NCBI GenBank assembly: GCA_022376925.1
Contig: JAIOJX010000031.1
Location: 142,866,854-142,930,853 of the forward strand
Source: Tragulus kanchil
Lineage: Eukaryota; Chordata; Mammalia; Artiodactyla; Tragulidae
DNA length: 64,000 nt
Direction: 5' to 3'
The position numbers and the translations under genes are program-made. Below, one piece after another: positions 11,406 through 24,335 of this stretch; within the stretch, counting starts at the first letter, position 1, and every line of letters starts with the position of its first letter. The notes beneath the pieces are model-generated. The model did no database searches. It saw nothing but the letters and a program-made list of their open reading frames with translations, and was not told the DNA's origin.

Positions 11406-12489
11406 GGGACATATTAAAGGCTGTTCATATAAATGGTTAAAGGAACTGGATAATCCTTTAAGATTAAGTATGAAAGACTCCCAGCAGACTTCACAATGTA
11501 AATGAAGGAGTGTCTCACAAAAATTACAGTTGACCATAGCACATTCTGGACAGGATGTGAGGAGACAGTAACTTAGATTCACTCTTGCTGCCAGTGCCTT
11601 TTGATACAATCCAGAAAATCTGACTTTTCTAGATAAACCTTAGAAGAATTCTGGTGTACATGCACATGTACAAGGATTCTAGCTGACTCACTGTATATAA
11701 AAAAATATTCAAAGGTGAATGGACAAAAATTGTGCTACATTCATAGAACATTCTTCTGCTATTAAATTAATCTATTTTTAAATATATTTTTAAAGTGGAT
11801 AAATATCAAAAGGATAATTTTAAGTGGAAAAAAATTAAATCACTGAATGGTATTAGAACAATCCATTGTATTACTTATGGAAACTTATGTTAGTAATAAA
11901 TGTATTACAGGAGATATAAAAGAATATATAAAAGAATGCCTGGGGACGCCTAATGCAGGGAGAAAGAAGAAATCAAGGATGGATATTAAAGGGTTTCAAA
12001 AATGTCTGGTTTATGAAACCACTTCTTTATTTTTTCAGCCACTGCACCCTTGACATTTTGAAGCAGATAATTATTTGTTGTGGAGAATTTTCCTGTGCAT
12101 GGCAAGACGTTTTCCAGTATCCCTGGCCTCTACATAATAGAAGTCAGAACCACAGCCCCCTCATCAACCATCAAAAACATCTCCTAGGCATGGCCCAATT
12201 AGCCCCTGGGGTCAAAAGCACTCTTGTTTATGAATGACTACTTTATTAGACTCATATTCCTTACATTTTTCTTTCTTAAAATATTTTAGAATTAGAGGGG
12301 TGGGGGAAAGAGGAGCACTCCTTCAGCTATTATTTAATCAACTATAGCATGTGCTAGTGTTCAGCTATCCAGACGCATAAAATAGAACACTATCCCCATG
12401 GGAATTCTTTATCTAGGCAGAAAAGGTAGTGTGGAGGCAAAGAGGCCTTGGAGTCAGACAGATCAAGATCTGTGGACACACCCAGGACA
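11406..12489. other. Content of duplication 4: unclassified, possibly old L1-like
   Basis: The part at 11690-12030 ('aaaggtgaatggacaaaaat', 'acattcttctgctattaaat', 'gaatgcctggggacgcctaa') recalls an old L1 3' region. Identity is too low for a firm call. No gene is seen. Confidence 0.35.
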
Positions 12490-13579
12490 AAGGAGGGGAC
12501 ATATTAAAGGCTGTTCATATAAATGGTTAAAGGAACTGGATAATCCTTTAAGATTAAGTATGAAAGACTCCCAGCAGACTTCACAATGTAAATGAAGGAG
12601 TGTCTCACAAAAATTACAGTTGACCATAGCACATTCTGGACAGGATGTGAGGAGACAGTAACTTAGATTCACTCTTGCTGCCAGTGCCTTTTGATACAAT
12701 CCAGAAAATCTGACTTTTCTAGATAAACCTTAGAAGAATTCTGGTGTACATGCACATGTACAAGGATTCTAGCTGACTCACTGTATATAAAAAAATATTC
12801 AAAGGTGAATGGACAAAAATTGTGCTACATTCATAGAACATTCTTCTGCTATTAAATTAATCTATTTTTAAATATATTTTTAAAGTGGATAAATATCAAA
12901 AGGATAATTTTAAGTGGAAAAAAATTAAATCACTGAATGGTATTAGAACAATCCATTGTATTACTTATGGAAACTTATGTTAGTAATAAATGTATTACAG
13001 GAGATATAAAAGAATATATAAAAGAATGCCTGGGGACGCCTAATGCAGGGAGAAAGAAGAAATCAAGGATGGATATTAAAGGGTTTCAAAAATGTCTGGT
13101 TTATGAAACCACTTCTTTATTTTTTCAGCCACTGCACCCTTGACATTTTGAAGCAGATAATTATTTGTTGTGGAGAATTTTCCTGTGCATGGCAAGACGT
13201 TTTCCAGTATCCCTGGCCTCTACATAATAGAAGTCAGAACCACAGCCCCCTCATCAACCATCAAAAACATCTCCTAGGCATGGCCCAATTAGCCCCTGGG
13301 GTCAAAAGCACTCTTGTTTATGAATGACTACTTTATTAGACTCATATTCCTTACATTTTTCTTTCTTAAAATATTTTAGAATTAGAGGGGTGGGGGAAAG
13401 AGGAGCACTCCTTCAGCTATTATTTAATCAACTATAGCATGTGCTAGTGTTCAGCTATCCAGACGCATAAAATAGAACACTATCCCCATGGGAATTCTTT
13501 ATCTAGGCAGAAAAGGTAGTGTGGAGGCAAAGAGGCCTTGGAGTCAGACAGATCAAGATCTGTGGACACACCCAGGACA
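11406..13579. repeat. Local tandem duplication 4 (period 1,090 bp)
   Basis: The left copy is 11406-12489 and the right copy is 12496-13579, with the 6-bp spacer aaggag between them. The copies look identical throughout. Frames 11847-12053/12937-13143 and 11953-12237/13043-13327 are the same sequence repeated. Confidence 0.95.
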
Positions 13580-13690
13580 GAGCTAAGGACAGGTCCTGAC
13601 CCTGCCACAACATAGCTATGAGTACCCCAGCTTCTTCCTGTCTCACGCAAATATTTCCCTTAAAGTGAGGTTTTATCTTCTGGAACCCTA
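13510..13690 (+). mobile_element. Possible MIR SINE
   Basis: The sequence 'gtgtggaggcaaagaggcct', 'ggagtcagacagatc', 'ctgaccctgccacaacatag' and 'agctatgagtaccccagctt' is the typical MIR progression (agagcctggagtcagacagacctggg...ctctgccacttactagctgtgtgac). It straddles the right end of duplication 4. The left copy holds only its first part (12420-12489). Confidence 0.6.
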
Positions 13691-14467
13691 ACACACAGCA
13701 AGCGTGCAGGAAAGTGGCATCATTATATTGCTCCTTGTTTTCATTATTATTTGTATGCACTTGGCAATCATGTAAGATAGTGTCTACCTCCTCCTCAGCA
13801 GGTCTGCTTTTTTGTTGGTATCACAAGGAACAGGAGAGCAATCTCAGCCAGCTCACAAGCACCCCTAGTTTGTAGCCACATGAGCACCACAGTGATGTAA
13901 AGCGAGAGAGAAGGCATGGGCCAAGCAACAGGAAAAAGCTCACATGGCTCATGATCCAGAAGTGGGTACTTGAGAAGTTCTCATATACTCACTTGTGTTT
14001 TCACACTATTTATAAAATCTAAATCCCTCCTTGCAGTTTCTCTCTTTTAAGACTACTTAGATTTCCCTCAGTTCATTTGTTGGCCCTCCAGGGCAATAGC
14101 TGACCACACCACTCCTAAGTGCTGCCTCTTTGTATGCTCAAATAAAAAACGGTATCTTCTCATATTACGGGAAATGTTCTGGATTCTTGGGCACTTGAGC
14201 AGCCTTCCTTGGTAATAGTGCTAATACTGGTTGATTTTCTTCCAAATAGGTGCAAGATACACTATACTTTGGTAATAAAACATTTGTAAGAACGGGAAAG
14301 TTAGTTTCCATTATATTCTTTAACTATTCTTCACAAGCCATTGTTGAATACAGTAATGGCAATACTGACATATACTACAGTCAGCTCTATGCTGTATCAT
14401 TACATATGACAAATGGCTACAGAGTTGCTCCAAGGGTTAAGAAAGGAGAGAATTCCTCTCCCTAGAG
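13691..14467. other. Unclassified non-coding sequence
   Basis: The 71-codon frame at 14250-14465 follows an acceptor-like 'ttttcttccaaatag' but resembles no protein family I know and lacks a clear donor. I do not call it an exon. Confidence 0.5.
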
Positions 14468-14660
14468 CAGCAGTCTCCAACCTTTTCGGCACCAGGGACC
14501 AATGTAGGGGAAGACAACTTTTCCACAGAGCAGGATGGTAGGTGGGGCTAGGTTGCAGGATGATTCAAGTACATTACATTTACTGTCCACTATTTTTCTA
14601 TCACTGTTACACGAGGTCCCCCTCACATCCTCAGGCATTACATCCCACAAGTTGGTGGAC
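14468..14660. mobile_element. hAT-type DNA transposon fossil, one end
   Basis: The end 'cagcagtctccaaccttttc' followed by 'ggcaccagggaccaatgtag' and 'agacaacttttccacagagc' is the same element type as the complete one at 40148-40334, here in the opposite orientation and with more internal sequence ('gatgattcaagtacattaca'). Its other terminus is not visible. The flank cctagag before it resembles the hAT target preference nTCTAGAn. Confidence 0.65.
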
Positions 14661-16242
14661 CTCTCCCCTAGACCATTCAAAAAGTCAACAGAAAAAGAAC
14701 AGAAAAAAATCATCCAGAAAGAACAGAAAGGAAGCCTCTGAGCTGAACCACAGGGAATGTTCATGATTTGGTTAAGTAGGAATAAAAGACAGGTGATCCG
14801 TGTTTGTAGGAATCAAGTCAAAGCAATAGGAGGCAAGTCCTGTTGAGAAGGGGAGTCCTCAGAGGAGACCTATGAACCTGATTTGATCCAGAACATCGTA
14901 ACTACTTAACTAACTTAGCAATTCACTCAACAGTGAATCGTGTAGCACCTAAAATGAATCCGGCACCTTGCTAGGTACTATGATATATATGCAGCCTGGA
15001 TCTTTCTGTTACACCAGGGAACACGCCAAGAATTATGGAGTTTGTCAGGATCAACTGATGGGAGGAGGGGAGAAATGTTTATATTCTAGAAAAGGAAGTA
15101 AGGACTCCAGAATGTACTCTGTAGTACTCTAGTGTGATACAGTGTCACTGGTATGACTCAGACATGTCCTTTCAAATTTGGCCCTGTTTGCTAACCTATG
15201 AGTTTATACAGCATTACTGCTTTGTATCCTCTTGGACAGAACATGACCCAAGATGTACCTTCACTAATCACCCCTTCCATCACAATTCATGTCTTCCAAG
15301 GACTGTCTCTGTCCAAATGGTTGAAATGAATTACAGAAATTAATTGTTATTTAGAGTTCTTTTCATTTATTGAAATACACAGTATCACAAAGAGCTTAGG
15401 AGAAGCTATAAGAATCTGCACTGCTGCTAAATAATCATATTCGCTGGGTTTTATCTGGGCTGCACATGCCTTTAATCTCCTTTTAAAAACATCAAAACTC
15501 ATTTAATTTACTTCTAAAAATGAATAAGGCAAACATTAATGACTAGTCACATAACTTGTTAAAATTTTAACCTTGTTTATTATTTAGTGTACTGTAAATC
15601 AAATTAATTACAAATATTGGTATTGCTATGTATGCATAATTAGTTTCTAATCTTTATCACTTTAACACAGTTAAGGTTCAAATAAAAGACTTCTAAGTTC
15701 TATCTGAGCATATGATAGACTGCTTAGAAGTAAACCACTGTAATTCATATGCATTCTATTCACATAAAACTGTCTGACAGATCTCTTGTGATACATAATA
15801 ATCCAATGCCAACGTGGATTGAAGTAGTTTGGCAAGCACTTACCGCAATGAAAATTAAAAGCTACCAAGAGATGACATGAGTTTAAAGAAACACAATTTT
15901 CAAGTCGTTGTACTATAGCATATGGTTTTTAAAGGTTAAATTAACCCAAATATACAAAATCAGTGTTCTTCGCGTATGAATCGAATTCTATAAGCAAAAA
16001 TCTAAATTAGTGCACTGTAAGATAACATGGCACCCCAAACGTACCTGGCTACTGGAGACTGAAACAAATTTTGAAACAAACATCTTAATTCTACAGATGA
16101 CAATACAGGGGAATCACCAGGGAGGTTTTGTGTTATCCAGTCACCACTCACAGGAAAGTTTGTCGACTCTAAAACAGTACTTACTCCTCCATTCTTCATG
16201 AACTCTCCAGGTGCCTCTGTAGGGCTTTCTATCATACTACTA
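14661..16242. other. Unclassified AT-rich non-coding sequence
   Basis: No recognised gene or repeat is present. Frames at 15134-15343 (+), 15671-15868 (-) and 16002-16235 (-) are short and family-less. Confidence 0.5.
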
Positions 16243-18454
16243 TGAGACCAAAAAAGGGTGGAGGTAGCATCCTCTAGGATGTGATTGATGGTTAAGGAAC
16301 AGGATCCTCCTTCTAAACCAGAGCTTGGAATTTCACAATCAGTAATTATGCTGTGGGAATCTTAAGAGATTTTATCTACTTTTTTTTTTTCTGAAATTTC
16401 CTGTGGATAGAACAGTCTTTGTAGAAGAAAACCTGAACTCACTAGACAGCACCATGGTAGATATGCTAGCAAAATAAGGAGAGCACTACCATAAGGCCTG
16501 TGAACAGACAGGTAGGATGCCTGAATGCCAAGAAAGGGGAAATGATTAAGCCAAATGCCAGAAATATAATTACCACAATCAAGGCAAAAGCAGATGAAGG
16601 TAGTGGATCTTCCACTACTGGGTGTGTCCACATAGCAAATGGCCTTACTTCTCAAGGATGCTACAGAGACCATTTAAGTATCAGTTAGTTACCAACAATA
16701 ACTCCAAGTACTTCTCTCATTCTGAGACCTCATGAATTATTGAAAGAAAACTGAACAAAACAGATGTTAGAAAGTTAAGGGGTTCTCAAGATGCGAAGTG
16801 GGATAACACTGAATACAAGTTCTACTCACTTTATATATATTTTTTAATAAGGTAAAATTATCTTGAGAACAACTGAATAGAGAGAAGACCTGCTTGAAAC
16901 TGCCAAGTTCCTTCCCATAGCCTAACAAGTGGCACCCAGAAGTGAGGGTCACGGTATGTCTAGATGACTAAGATGTCATAAGGACCTCTAAGCCTGGAAC
17001 ACCTTACAGAGGTCATATATCATAAGACTGTTCTCAATTTCCATCATCTCTGTAAGGAGAAATTAAAAGAAAGCACTTATTATGAGCAGAAAGCAAATTT
17101 ATCCAGTAGGCACTAAAAATTAATTTATTATTATAACATAAATTACACACTTACATATGATTATTTTATTTCTCTAATCCTTGATCCAAAGGAATTACTA
17201 TTTTTCCACTTTAGAATTTGCTTACTGCTCAGTTATATATACATAACTTAATGCATGAATGCATTTATTTATTTTAAATGGCAAAAGGTTAAATGTTTAT
17301 GTGTAGAGAAGCTCATCACCTTTAATGCAAGACACCTATAAGCGGCTATTGACTGAGACCAAAAAGGGTGGAGGTAGCATCCTCTAGGTTAATGGTAAAA
17401 CAGGATCCTCCTTCTAAACCAGAGCTTGGAATTTCACAATCAGTAATTATGCTGTGGGAATCTTAAGAGATTTTATCTACTTTTTTTTCTGAAATTTCCT
17501 GTGGATAGAACAGTCTTTGTAGAAGAAAACCTGAACTCACTAGACAGCACCATGGTAGATATGCTAGCAAAATAAGGAGAGCACTACCATAAGGCCTGTG
17601 AACAGACAGGTAGGATGCCTGAATGCCAAGAAAGGGGAAATGATTAAGCCAAATGCCAGAAATATAATTACCACAATCAAGGCAAAAGCAGATGAAGGTA
17701 GTGGATCTTCCACTACTGGGTGTGTCCACATAGCAAATGGCCTTACTTCTCAAGGATGCTACAGAGACCATTTAAGTATCAGTTAGTTACCAACAATAAC
17801 TCCAAGTACTTCTCTCATTCTGAGACCTCATGAATTATTGAAAGAAAACTGAACAAAACAGATGTTAGAAAGTTAAGGGGTTCTCAAGATGCGAAGTGGG
17901 ATAACACTGAATACAAGTTCTACTCACTTTATATATATTTTTTAATAAGGTAAAATTATCTTGAGAACAACTGAATAGAGAGAAGACCTGCTTGAAACTG
18001 CCAAGTTCCTTCCCATAGCCTAACAAGTGGCACCCAGAAGTGAGGGTCACGGTATGTCTAGATGACTAAGATGTCATAAGGACCTCTAAGCCTGGAACAC
18101 CTTACAGAGGTCATATATCATAAGACTGTTCTCAATTTCCATCATCTCTGTAAGGAGAAATTAAAAGAAAGCACTTATTATGAGCAGAAAGCAAATTTAT
18201 CCAGTAGGCACTAAAAATTAATTTATTATTATAACATAAATTACACACTTACATATGATTATTTTATTTCTCTAATCCTTGATCCAAAGGAATTACTATT
18301 TTTCCACTTTAGAATTTGCTTACTGCTCAGTTATATATACATAACTTAATGCATGAATGCATTTATTTATTTTAAATGGCAAAAGGTTAAATGTTTATGT
18401 GTAGAGAAGCTCATCACCTTTAATGCAAGACACCTATAAGCGGCTATTGACTGA
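16243..18454. repeat. Local tandem duplication 5 (period ~1,098-1,111 bp) with noisy junction
   Basis: The left copy is 16243-17356 and the right copy is about 17354-18454. The copies agree from about 17480 onward, but the first ~130 bp of the right copy lacks about 13 bases relative to the left: an A is lost near 17361, the segment after 'cctctagg' is rearranged, and the T run is shorter (10 versus 8 Ts). The degradation is on one side only, as expected of an error-prone contig end. Confidence 0.93.
16370..17350. other. Content of duplication 5: unclassified
   Basis: The antisense frame 16362-16673 (103 codons) and its copy 17463-17771 match no protein family I recognise. The difference between the copies (one Lys fewer) comes from the T-run change. 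No repeat family is recognised. Confidence 0.45.
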
Positions 18455-18561
18455 ACTTGTAGTATAGAGCCCAGTAGGAATAAACTGTACATTGGAACTT
18501 TCCAGGAAATTGTGCAAGGCATGAGTTATGAGCAAGGGTAAACACTGGTGTTATGAGATCT

Positions 18562-18738
18562 ATTGTTGTTCAGTCACCCAGTTGTTTCTGACTCTTTGTA
18601 ACCCCATGGTCTGTAGCACTCCAGGCTTCCCTGTCTTTCACTATCTCCTGGAGATTGTTCAGACTCATGTCCATTGAGTCAGTGATGCCATCCAACCATC
18701 CACTGAGCATTATTGCCATTAACTTGGAGACAATTTTA
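18562..18738 (-). mobile_element. BovB LINE 3' end, antisense
   Basis: Landmarks are ttgttcagtcacccagttgt, 'ctccaggcttccctgtcttt', 'ctcatgtccattgagtcagt' and 'gatgccatccaaccatc'. These are the reverse complement of the BovB 3' terminus. The 62-codon frame at 18570-18758 (-) is this element. Confidence 0.88.
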
Positions 18739-20180
18739 CCCTCTCTTATTTTGAACACATTATCTTAAGTTAAAACTGGAAGGGACATCAGAATACACCT
18801 CATGTTTTCTAATTCCCTAAGGAATTTCAATCACTTACACAATTTGTACCTCAAAACAATTCTGTAAGGCAAAACAGGTTTTATGATCCTTGTTTGATAA
18901 GACAGTAAACAGAATTTTTGTCATTTATAAATGAATGTCCTTTTCATGAGTTTGTTTCCCTCAACTTTTCTTAATCTCCTCTTATCTTCACTTTTACCAG
19001 AAAGTACAAATGATATTTTCATCATTTCATAGGACTGTCTTCAACGTGATTGCCATACTTGTGACACGAAAGCTAATTACATGAGCATACTCACCTATGC
19101 AGAAGGAATCCCAATACCATTCTGAGTCTTTCACAAAACAAGCATCTTTTTAAAAAAATCTTAATATATTTGCTATATGCTGTTGTTCCAAACATGTCAT
19201 TTCCAAAATGCTCATTTACCAAGAGATCTGCATAATTACTAGGTGCCAAAAAATGCTACAGAGGGACATTTCCAATCTGCAAATGACAATTCTTCCCCCC
19301 CTCCCCCATGAAAGCTGCAATGACTTGACAAAAAGATGCTGAATTTTCTGCACTGAGAAGTCACATATGCCCCATCTAGGCATCAAACATTATGGTGTTT
19401 CTAGTTTCTTCTGTTCTTTCTAGGAGGATCTGCGAGGCAGGTGAGCTTAGGACTATAAAAAACTAGGTCATCATGGAAAGCATTTTGCCCCATTTACTGA
19501 AATTAAATGCTAATTGGTCCCAGAATTGCAGACAATTTTGAGATACAAAACTGTGCATCTTGGGCATTTCTCCTCCCACTACTGTGAAGTCTCCTCAAAA
19601 AGCACAGATGCTGGGCTAGGGTAGGTATGCTCCTTGCTGAATTAATGAAGGATTGAAGGAGGGAAGGAAAGGAGGGAAGAGACAGAGGGAGGCGGAGAGA
19701 GAGGAAATTTCCCATTTTTGCTGGGATTTCAGTTTCAAAACTAACTTCTGGCCTATCAGAAGCTGTTAGTAATTGCAGTATTGTTCATAACCAATAATAT
19801 TAATATTATTTAACTCATATGTACAAATCTCATCTAGCCACCCATGGGGTTAGCATCTCCCACTTTTGGTCTTTCGACGTCTCAGAGTTTTCACCTATAC
19901 TATTTAAGCAGTTCCTCTGAGGGTAGATATTTTTATCCTTATTTTCCAAGTAAATAAATAGGGTCACTTAATGAGACTAGATTATCTACTGTTTTTTATA
20001 TTCTGAAACGCTAATGTCCAATGAGGCGGTATTAGCAGGTGGGAACTTTAGGAGACAGTAAGTCAAGAATGGAGCCCAAATAATGAAATTAATTCCACTG
20101 GGAAAAGCAATCTCTTGCATGCAGACTTTGGGCCCCAACTTGAACATGGAAAAATGGGCCTCAGGCCTGGAACACTTCCT
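18739..20180. other. Unclassified non-coding sequence
   Basis: A purine-rich block lies at 19647-19708 (GGGAGG/GAAGG repeats). A C-rich run lies near 19294-19306. Neither forms a recognised element. Confidence 0.5.
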
Positions 20181-20181
20181 T

Positions 20182-20378
20182 GGTGGTGGTAGTTTACTTG
20201 CTAAGTCATCTCCGACTCTTACAACCCCATGAGTCGGGGCCTGCCAGGCACCTCTATCTAATCTTTTCCCAAGCAAGAATACTGAAATGGGTAGCCATTT
20301 CCTTCTCCAGGGGGACCTTCACAACCCAGGTCTCCTGCACTGTAGACAGATTCTTTACCAACTGAGCCACCTGAGAGA
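20182..20378 (-). mobile_element. Bov-tA/BovA-type SINE, antisense
   Basis: Landmarks are 'ctaagtcatctccgactctt', 'gcctgccaggcacctctatc', 'gcaagaatactgaaatgggt' and the tRNA-like end 'accaactgagccacctgaga'. Confidence 0.85.
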
Positions 20379-20755
20379 TAAAGAGCTAGACTTGTTACCT
20401 TTTGTGGGAAACCTTCCCCTGTTTAAGACTCAATGGCTACTCTTCTGTTGTGTCTAAACACGTGTGCCATAAAGCACCTGCCCAAACCTACTATCATAAC
20501 TGTCCACTTCTGAAAAGAAACAAGGTCCTTCTGCTACAGCACAAGAAGGGTATGTGCAAACTTAAGGCTACTGAGCAGGACTTGCTGGCCATGGAAACCC
20601 ACAACTGAACAAGATCATACTCTGTCTCTTCTCCATGCAAGTAAAGCATTGTTCTATCCAGTACTTGCCTGGTTTGTCTTTCCCTTGGTGACTCTAATAC
20701 CATGAAGCAGTGGGTAGAAGCACTTGAACTTCTACCGCTGATAGTAGGCAACAGA

Positions 20756-20940
20756 TCCTAGATGGCATCCTCTGCCTGGTGAGGATACAACAAGAAGACA
20801 GTGCTCTCCAGACACAATCTGCTGGCTCCTTGATCTTGAACTTTTCAGCCTCTCAGACTGTGAGAAGTAACTGCTTGTTGTTTAAGCAACCTCGTCAATG
20901 GTATTTTTGTTACAGAAATCCAAATTGATTAAGATACCTG
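20756..20940 (+). mobile_element. MaLR-like (MLT1-type) LTR 3' end
   Basis: The order 'gaggatacaacaagaagaca', 'ccttgatcttgaacttttca', 'cagactgtgagaagtaactg', 'ttgttgtttaagcaacctcg' and 'tggtatttttgttacagaaa' follows the conserved end of ancient MaLR-type LTRs (...cttggacttccagcctccagaactgtgagaaataa...gtggtattttgttatagca). The subfamily is not assigned. The sequence is repeated at 21879-22063 by duplication 6. Confidence 0.55.
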
Positions 20941-21244
20941 TAGAGGTTTGAGAACAAGGAAAGCAGTAAGTTTCACTGAAAATGTCACCTTCAGTCCATT
21001 AGTACTGGCTTCTTGGAGTGTGATGCTGAGAAGAAAAGATACATTCAAGTTCAAAAGAGAGGAGAGAACTGAGTGGTTAGAAAAGTCTACCATGAGTACT
21101 GAAGAGGAAAGCAGTAAGTACATGCAGCATATTTTGCTGATTCTAATTGAGAATTATACTTTCCTCACTCTATGCTTCTATTATTTTATGGAAATGAAAA
21201 CAATCACTTTTCTTTAATCCTCCAGAACTGAACTTAAGTACTCC

Positions 21245-21559
21245 TTAGGTTCAATGTCAAAGAGACATCACTTTTCCTACAAAAGTCTGTATAGTCAAAG
21301 CTATAAGTTTCCCAGTAGTCATGAATGGATGTGAGAGTTGGACCATAAGGAAGGCTGAGTGTCGAAGAACTGATGCCTTTGAACCGTAATGCTGGAGAAG
21401 ACTCTTGAGAGTCCCTGACTGCAAGGAAATCAAATCAGTCAATCCTAAAGGAAATCAACCCTGAATATCAATTGGAAGGACTGATGATGAAGCTGAAGTT
21501 TCAAAACTCTGGCCACCTGATGCGAAGAGATGACTCATCAGAAAAGACTCTGATGCTGG
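21245..21559 (+). mobile_element. BovB LINE, ORF C-terminal region (left copy, truncated)
   Basis: The sequence encodes remnants of the BovB protein C-terminus, read as '...VMNGCESWTIRKAE...' from 'gtcatgaatggatgtgagag', followed by 'aatgctggagaagactcttg' and 'gtccctgactgcaaggaaat'. It is cut at 21559 by the duplication junction, before the 3' terminus. Confidence 0.88.
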
Positions 21560-22367
21560 TTCCCTGTTTAAGTGGCTAAAGCACGTGTGCCATAAAGCAC
21601 CTGCCCAAACCTACTATCATAACTGTCCACTTCTGAAAAGAAACAAGGTCCTTCTGCTACAGCACAAGAAGGGTATGTGCAAACTTAAGGCTACTGAGCA
21701 GGACTTGCTGGCCATGGAAACCCACAACTGAACAAGATCATACTCTGTCTCTTCTCCATGCAAGTAAAGCATTGTTCTATCCAGTACTTGCCTGGTTTGT
21801 CTTTCCCTTGGTGACTCTAATACCATGAAGCAGTGGGTAGAAGCACTTGAACTTCTACCGCTGATAGTAGGCAACAGATCCTAGATGGCATCCTCTGCCT
21901 GGTGAGGATACAACAAGAAGACAGTGCTCTCCAGACACAATCTGCTGGCTCCTTGATCTTGAACTTTTCAGCCTCTCAGACTGTGAGAAGTAACTGCTTG
22001 TTGTTTAAGCAACCTCGTCAATGGTATTTTTGTTACAGAAATCCAAATTGATTAAGATACCTGTAGAGGTTTGAGAACAAGGAAAGCAGTAAGTTTCACT
22101 GAAAATGTCACCTTCAGTCCATTAGTACTGGCTTCTTGGAGTGTGATGCTGAGAAGAAAAGATACATTCAAGTTCAAAAGAGAGGAGAGAACTGAGTGGT
22201 TAGAAAAGTCTACCATGAGTACTGAAGAGGAAAGCAGTAAGTACATGCAGCATATTTTGCTGATTCTAATTGAGAATTATACTTTCCTCACTCTATGCTT
22301 CTATTATTTTATGGAAATGAAAACAATCACTTTTCTTTAATCCTCCAGAACTGAACTTAAGTACTCC

Positions 22368-22855
22368 TTAGGTTCAATGTCAAAGAGACATCACTTTTCC
22401 TACAAAAGTCTGTATAGTCAAAGCTATAAGTTTCCCAGTAGTCATGAATGGATGTGAGAGTTGGACCATAAGGAAGGCTGAGTGTCGAAGAACTGATGCC
22501 TTTGAACCGTAATGCTGGAGAAGACTCTTGAGAGTCCCTGACTGCAAGGAAATCAAATCAGTCAATCCTAAAGGAAATCAACCCTGAATATCAATTGGAA
22601 GGACTGATGATGAAGCTGAAGTTTCAAAACTCTGGCCACCTGATGCGAAGAGATGACTCATCAGAAAAGACTCTGATGCTGGGAAAAATAGAAGGCAGAA
22701 GGAGAAGGGGATAATAGAGGATGAGATGGTTGGATGGCATCACTGAGTCAATGAACATGAGTTTGAGCAATCTCCAGGAGATGGTGAAGGACAGGAAAGC
22801 TTGGTGTGCTGCAGTCCATGGGGTCATGGTTGGACATGACTGAGCAATGAACTGA
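22368..22855 (+). mobile_element. BovB LINE, ORF C-terminus plus 3' end
   Basis: This is the second copy of the preceding BovB, here continuing intact through 'gggaaaaatagaaggcagaa', 'ggttggatggcatcactgag' and 'ggtgaaggacaggaaagctt' to the terminal 'actgagcaatgaactgaac'. The uninterrupted continuation shows that this copy carries the native right flank. No open frame remains. Confidence 0.9.
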
Positions 22856-23603
22856 ACACCTTAGCTACTCAATGTGGATTTATTCATTAAATCAACTAAA
22901 TTAAAATAGTCTTCCATTGAGCTAGATGGCAAAGATTACAACGTTATCATGGTAACAAGAGCAACAATCTCAAGCCAAACCACAAAACACCTTGGCTCTT
23001 ATTTGAATCTAAGACATGCAAGCCTTCCATATGTGCAGTCTTACCTCCCCAGTGAAACCACAAGAATTTAACAAAATAGCATTCTTCCCCATGGAATGAT
23101 CTCTCTCCTCCATCTACTTACTTTTAGTTGAAAATCAAATTTGAATGCTGTGGCTTCTCATGCATCTTCAAGATTTATTCATGAGTCACAGCTGAATGCT
23201 CTACGTGCTATATTTATGTGAACAAACACACATGAAAAAAAAAAATCAGTTCTATTATCTAGATAGATGTGTGTGTGTCAGCATCTGAGAGAATATCCAT
23301 CCTGGACGGAATAAGTATTCAGCCACTCTTTTAAAAACATCAGTCAGGCATTGTAAGACATATAACTACAGCATAAGCAATGACCTTTCTATGTGTCTTC
23401 CATCCTATTATCTACACACTGTGAAATAGAAACAAGTTGATATTGGAAATCTCCATAATATCAGTTAAGACACTATTTATTTCAAATGCATTCTGCTTGG
23501 TGCACCAACCATAATTTTATTAATAGTGGCAATGTATTGAGACATTATTCAAGGGAATTCTAACAAGCATTCATTCACTCTACCCCACTACCCTCAACAC
23601 ATC

Positions 23604-23605
<2 letters not shown>
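22856..23605. other. Unclassified non-coding sequence
   Basis: This is AT-rich with a short TG run near 23270. Nothing is recognised. Confidence 0.5.

Positions 23606-23634
<29 letters not shown>
23606..23634. repeat. (AC)n microsatellite
   Basis: About 14 uninterrupted AC units, flanked by 'acatcaac' and 'ttttggag'. Confidence 0.97.
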
Positions 23635-23636
<2 letters not shown>

Positions 23637-24335
23637 TTGGAGACAAATCAGTAGATCCTGATATTTTCCCCTTCCAACAAAGAATCCTAAGGTCACTTAA
23701 AATCTTTATAACATTTTTTTCAATTAAATTTCTAAAACCTTATCAGGAGTATGGTATCTACATAGGAACTCAACTCTCCAAGCTTTGTAATATTTCACAT
23801 GAATCAGCGACAGTGACTAATCTACCCTTCTTCTCTCTAGAAGGTAAATGGCACTTAGAAGAAGAAAAAAAACCGCAGCTTTATCTCCCTGGAAATTTTT
23901 CTAGGATTTTTTTTTTTTTTTATAGATATAGAGCATATTATATTGGTGTTCCAGCCAAACTAAATTCCTGTTACCACTACTAGCAACACTGAATGACTCC
24001 CAATATTAGACAAACTGGTGGCAGGCATATTGTTAATTATTCTTCTTAAAAAAAGAAATCATAAGATAATTTGGGATATAGACTTTTGCAATTAATCAAG
24101 TTTGTGCCAACTGAAATTTTAATATTATCTACCTTTAATAAAATCCATTGACCATAAAAGTGTTCTGCCTTCTTTACAACAGAAATCATGACACAATTTT
24201 CCACTAACTGCCTGAACACTTTCCAGTGCACGCATGTGAGCTGCCATTGATCTTCCCCAGGCTGAAAACATAATAGAGTAAAAATGTGCTGTTTTCTAAA
24301 CCAAGCGTAAGCCTACAAAATGATCTCATTTCATC
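23635..24335. other. Unclassified AT-rich non-coding sequence
   Basis: The stretch contains a T14-type run near 23907-23921 and A-rich patches. The 61-codon antisense frame 24046-24231 is family-less. Confidence 0.5.

Larger units (their letters stand above)
20414..22682. repeat. Local tandem duplication 6 (period 1,123 bp) with noisy junction
   Basis: The left copy is 20414-21559 and the right copy is 21560-22682. From 'cacgtgtgccataaagcacc' onward the copies look identical. Immediately after the junction the right copy is missing about 20-27 bases present in the left (20428-20458), leaving only short islands such as 'tggct'. The breakpoint falls inside BovB sequence. Confidence 0.94.

Noticed and set aside
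14250..14465. Possible exon with an acceptor-like upstream sequence
   Set aside because: No recognisable protein similarity, no clear donor site and no neighbouring exon.
16362..17771. Pair of 103/102-codon antisense frames as paralogous genes
   Set aside because: They are copies made by duplication 5 and differ only by a T-run change. No known domain and no promoter or splice evidence.
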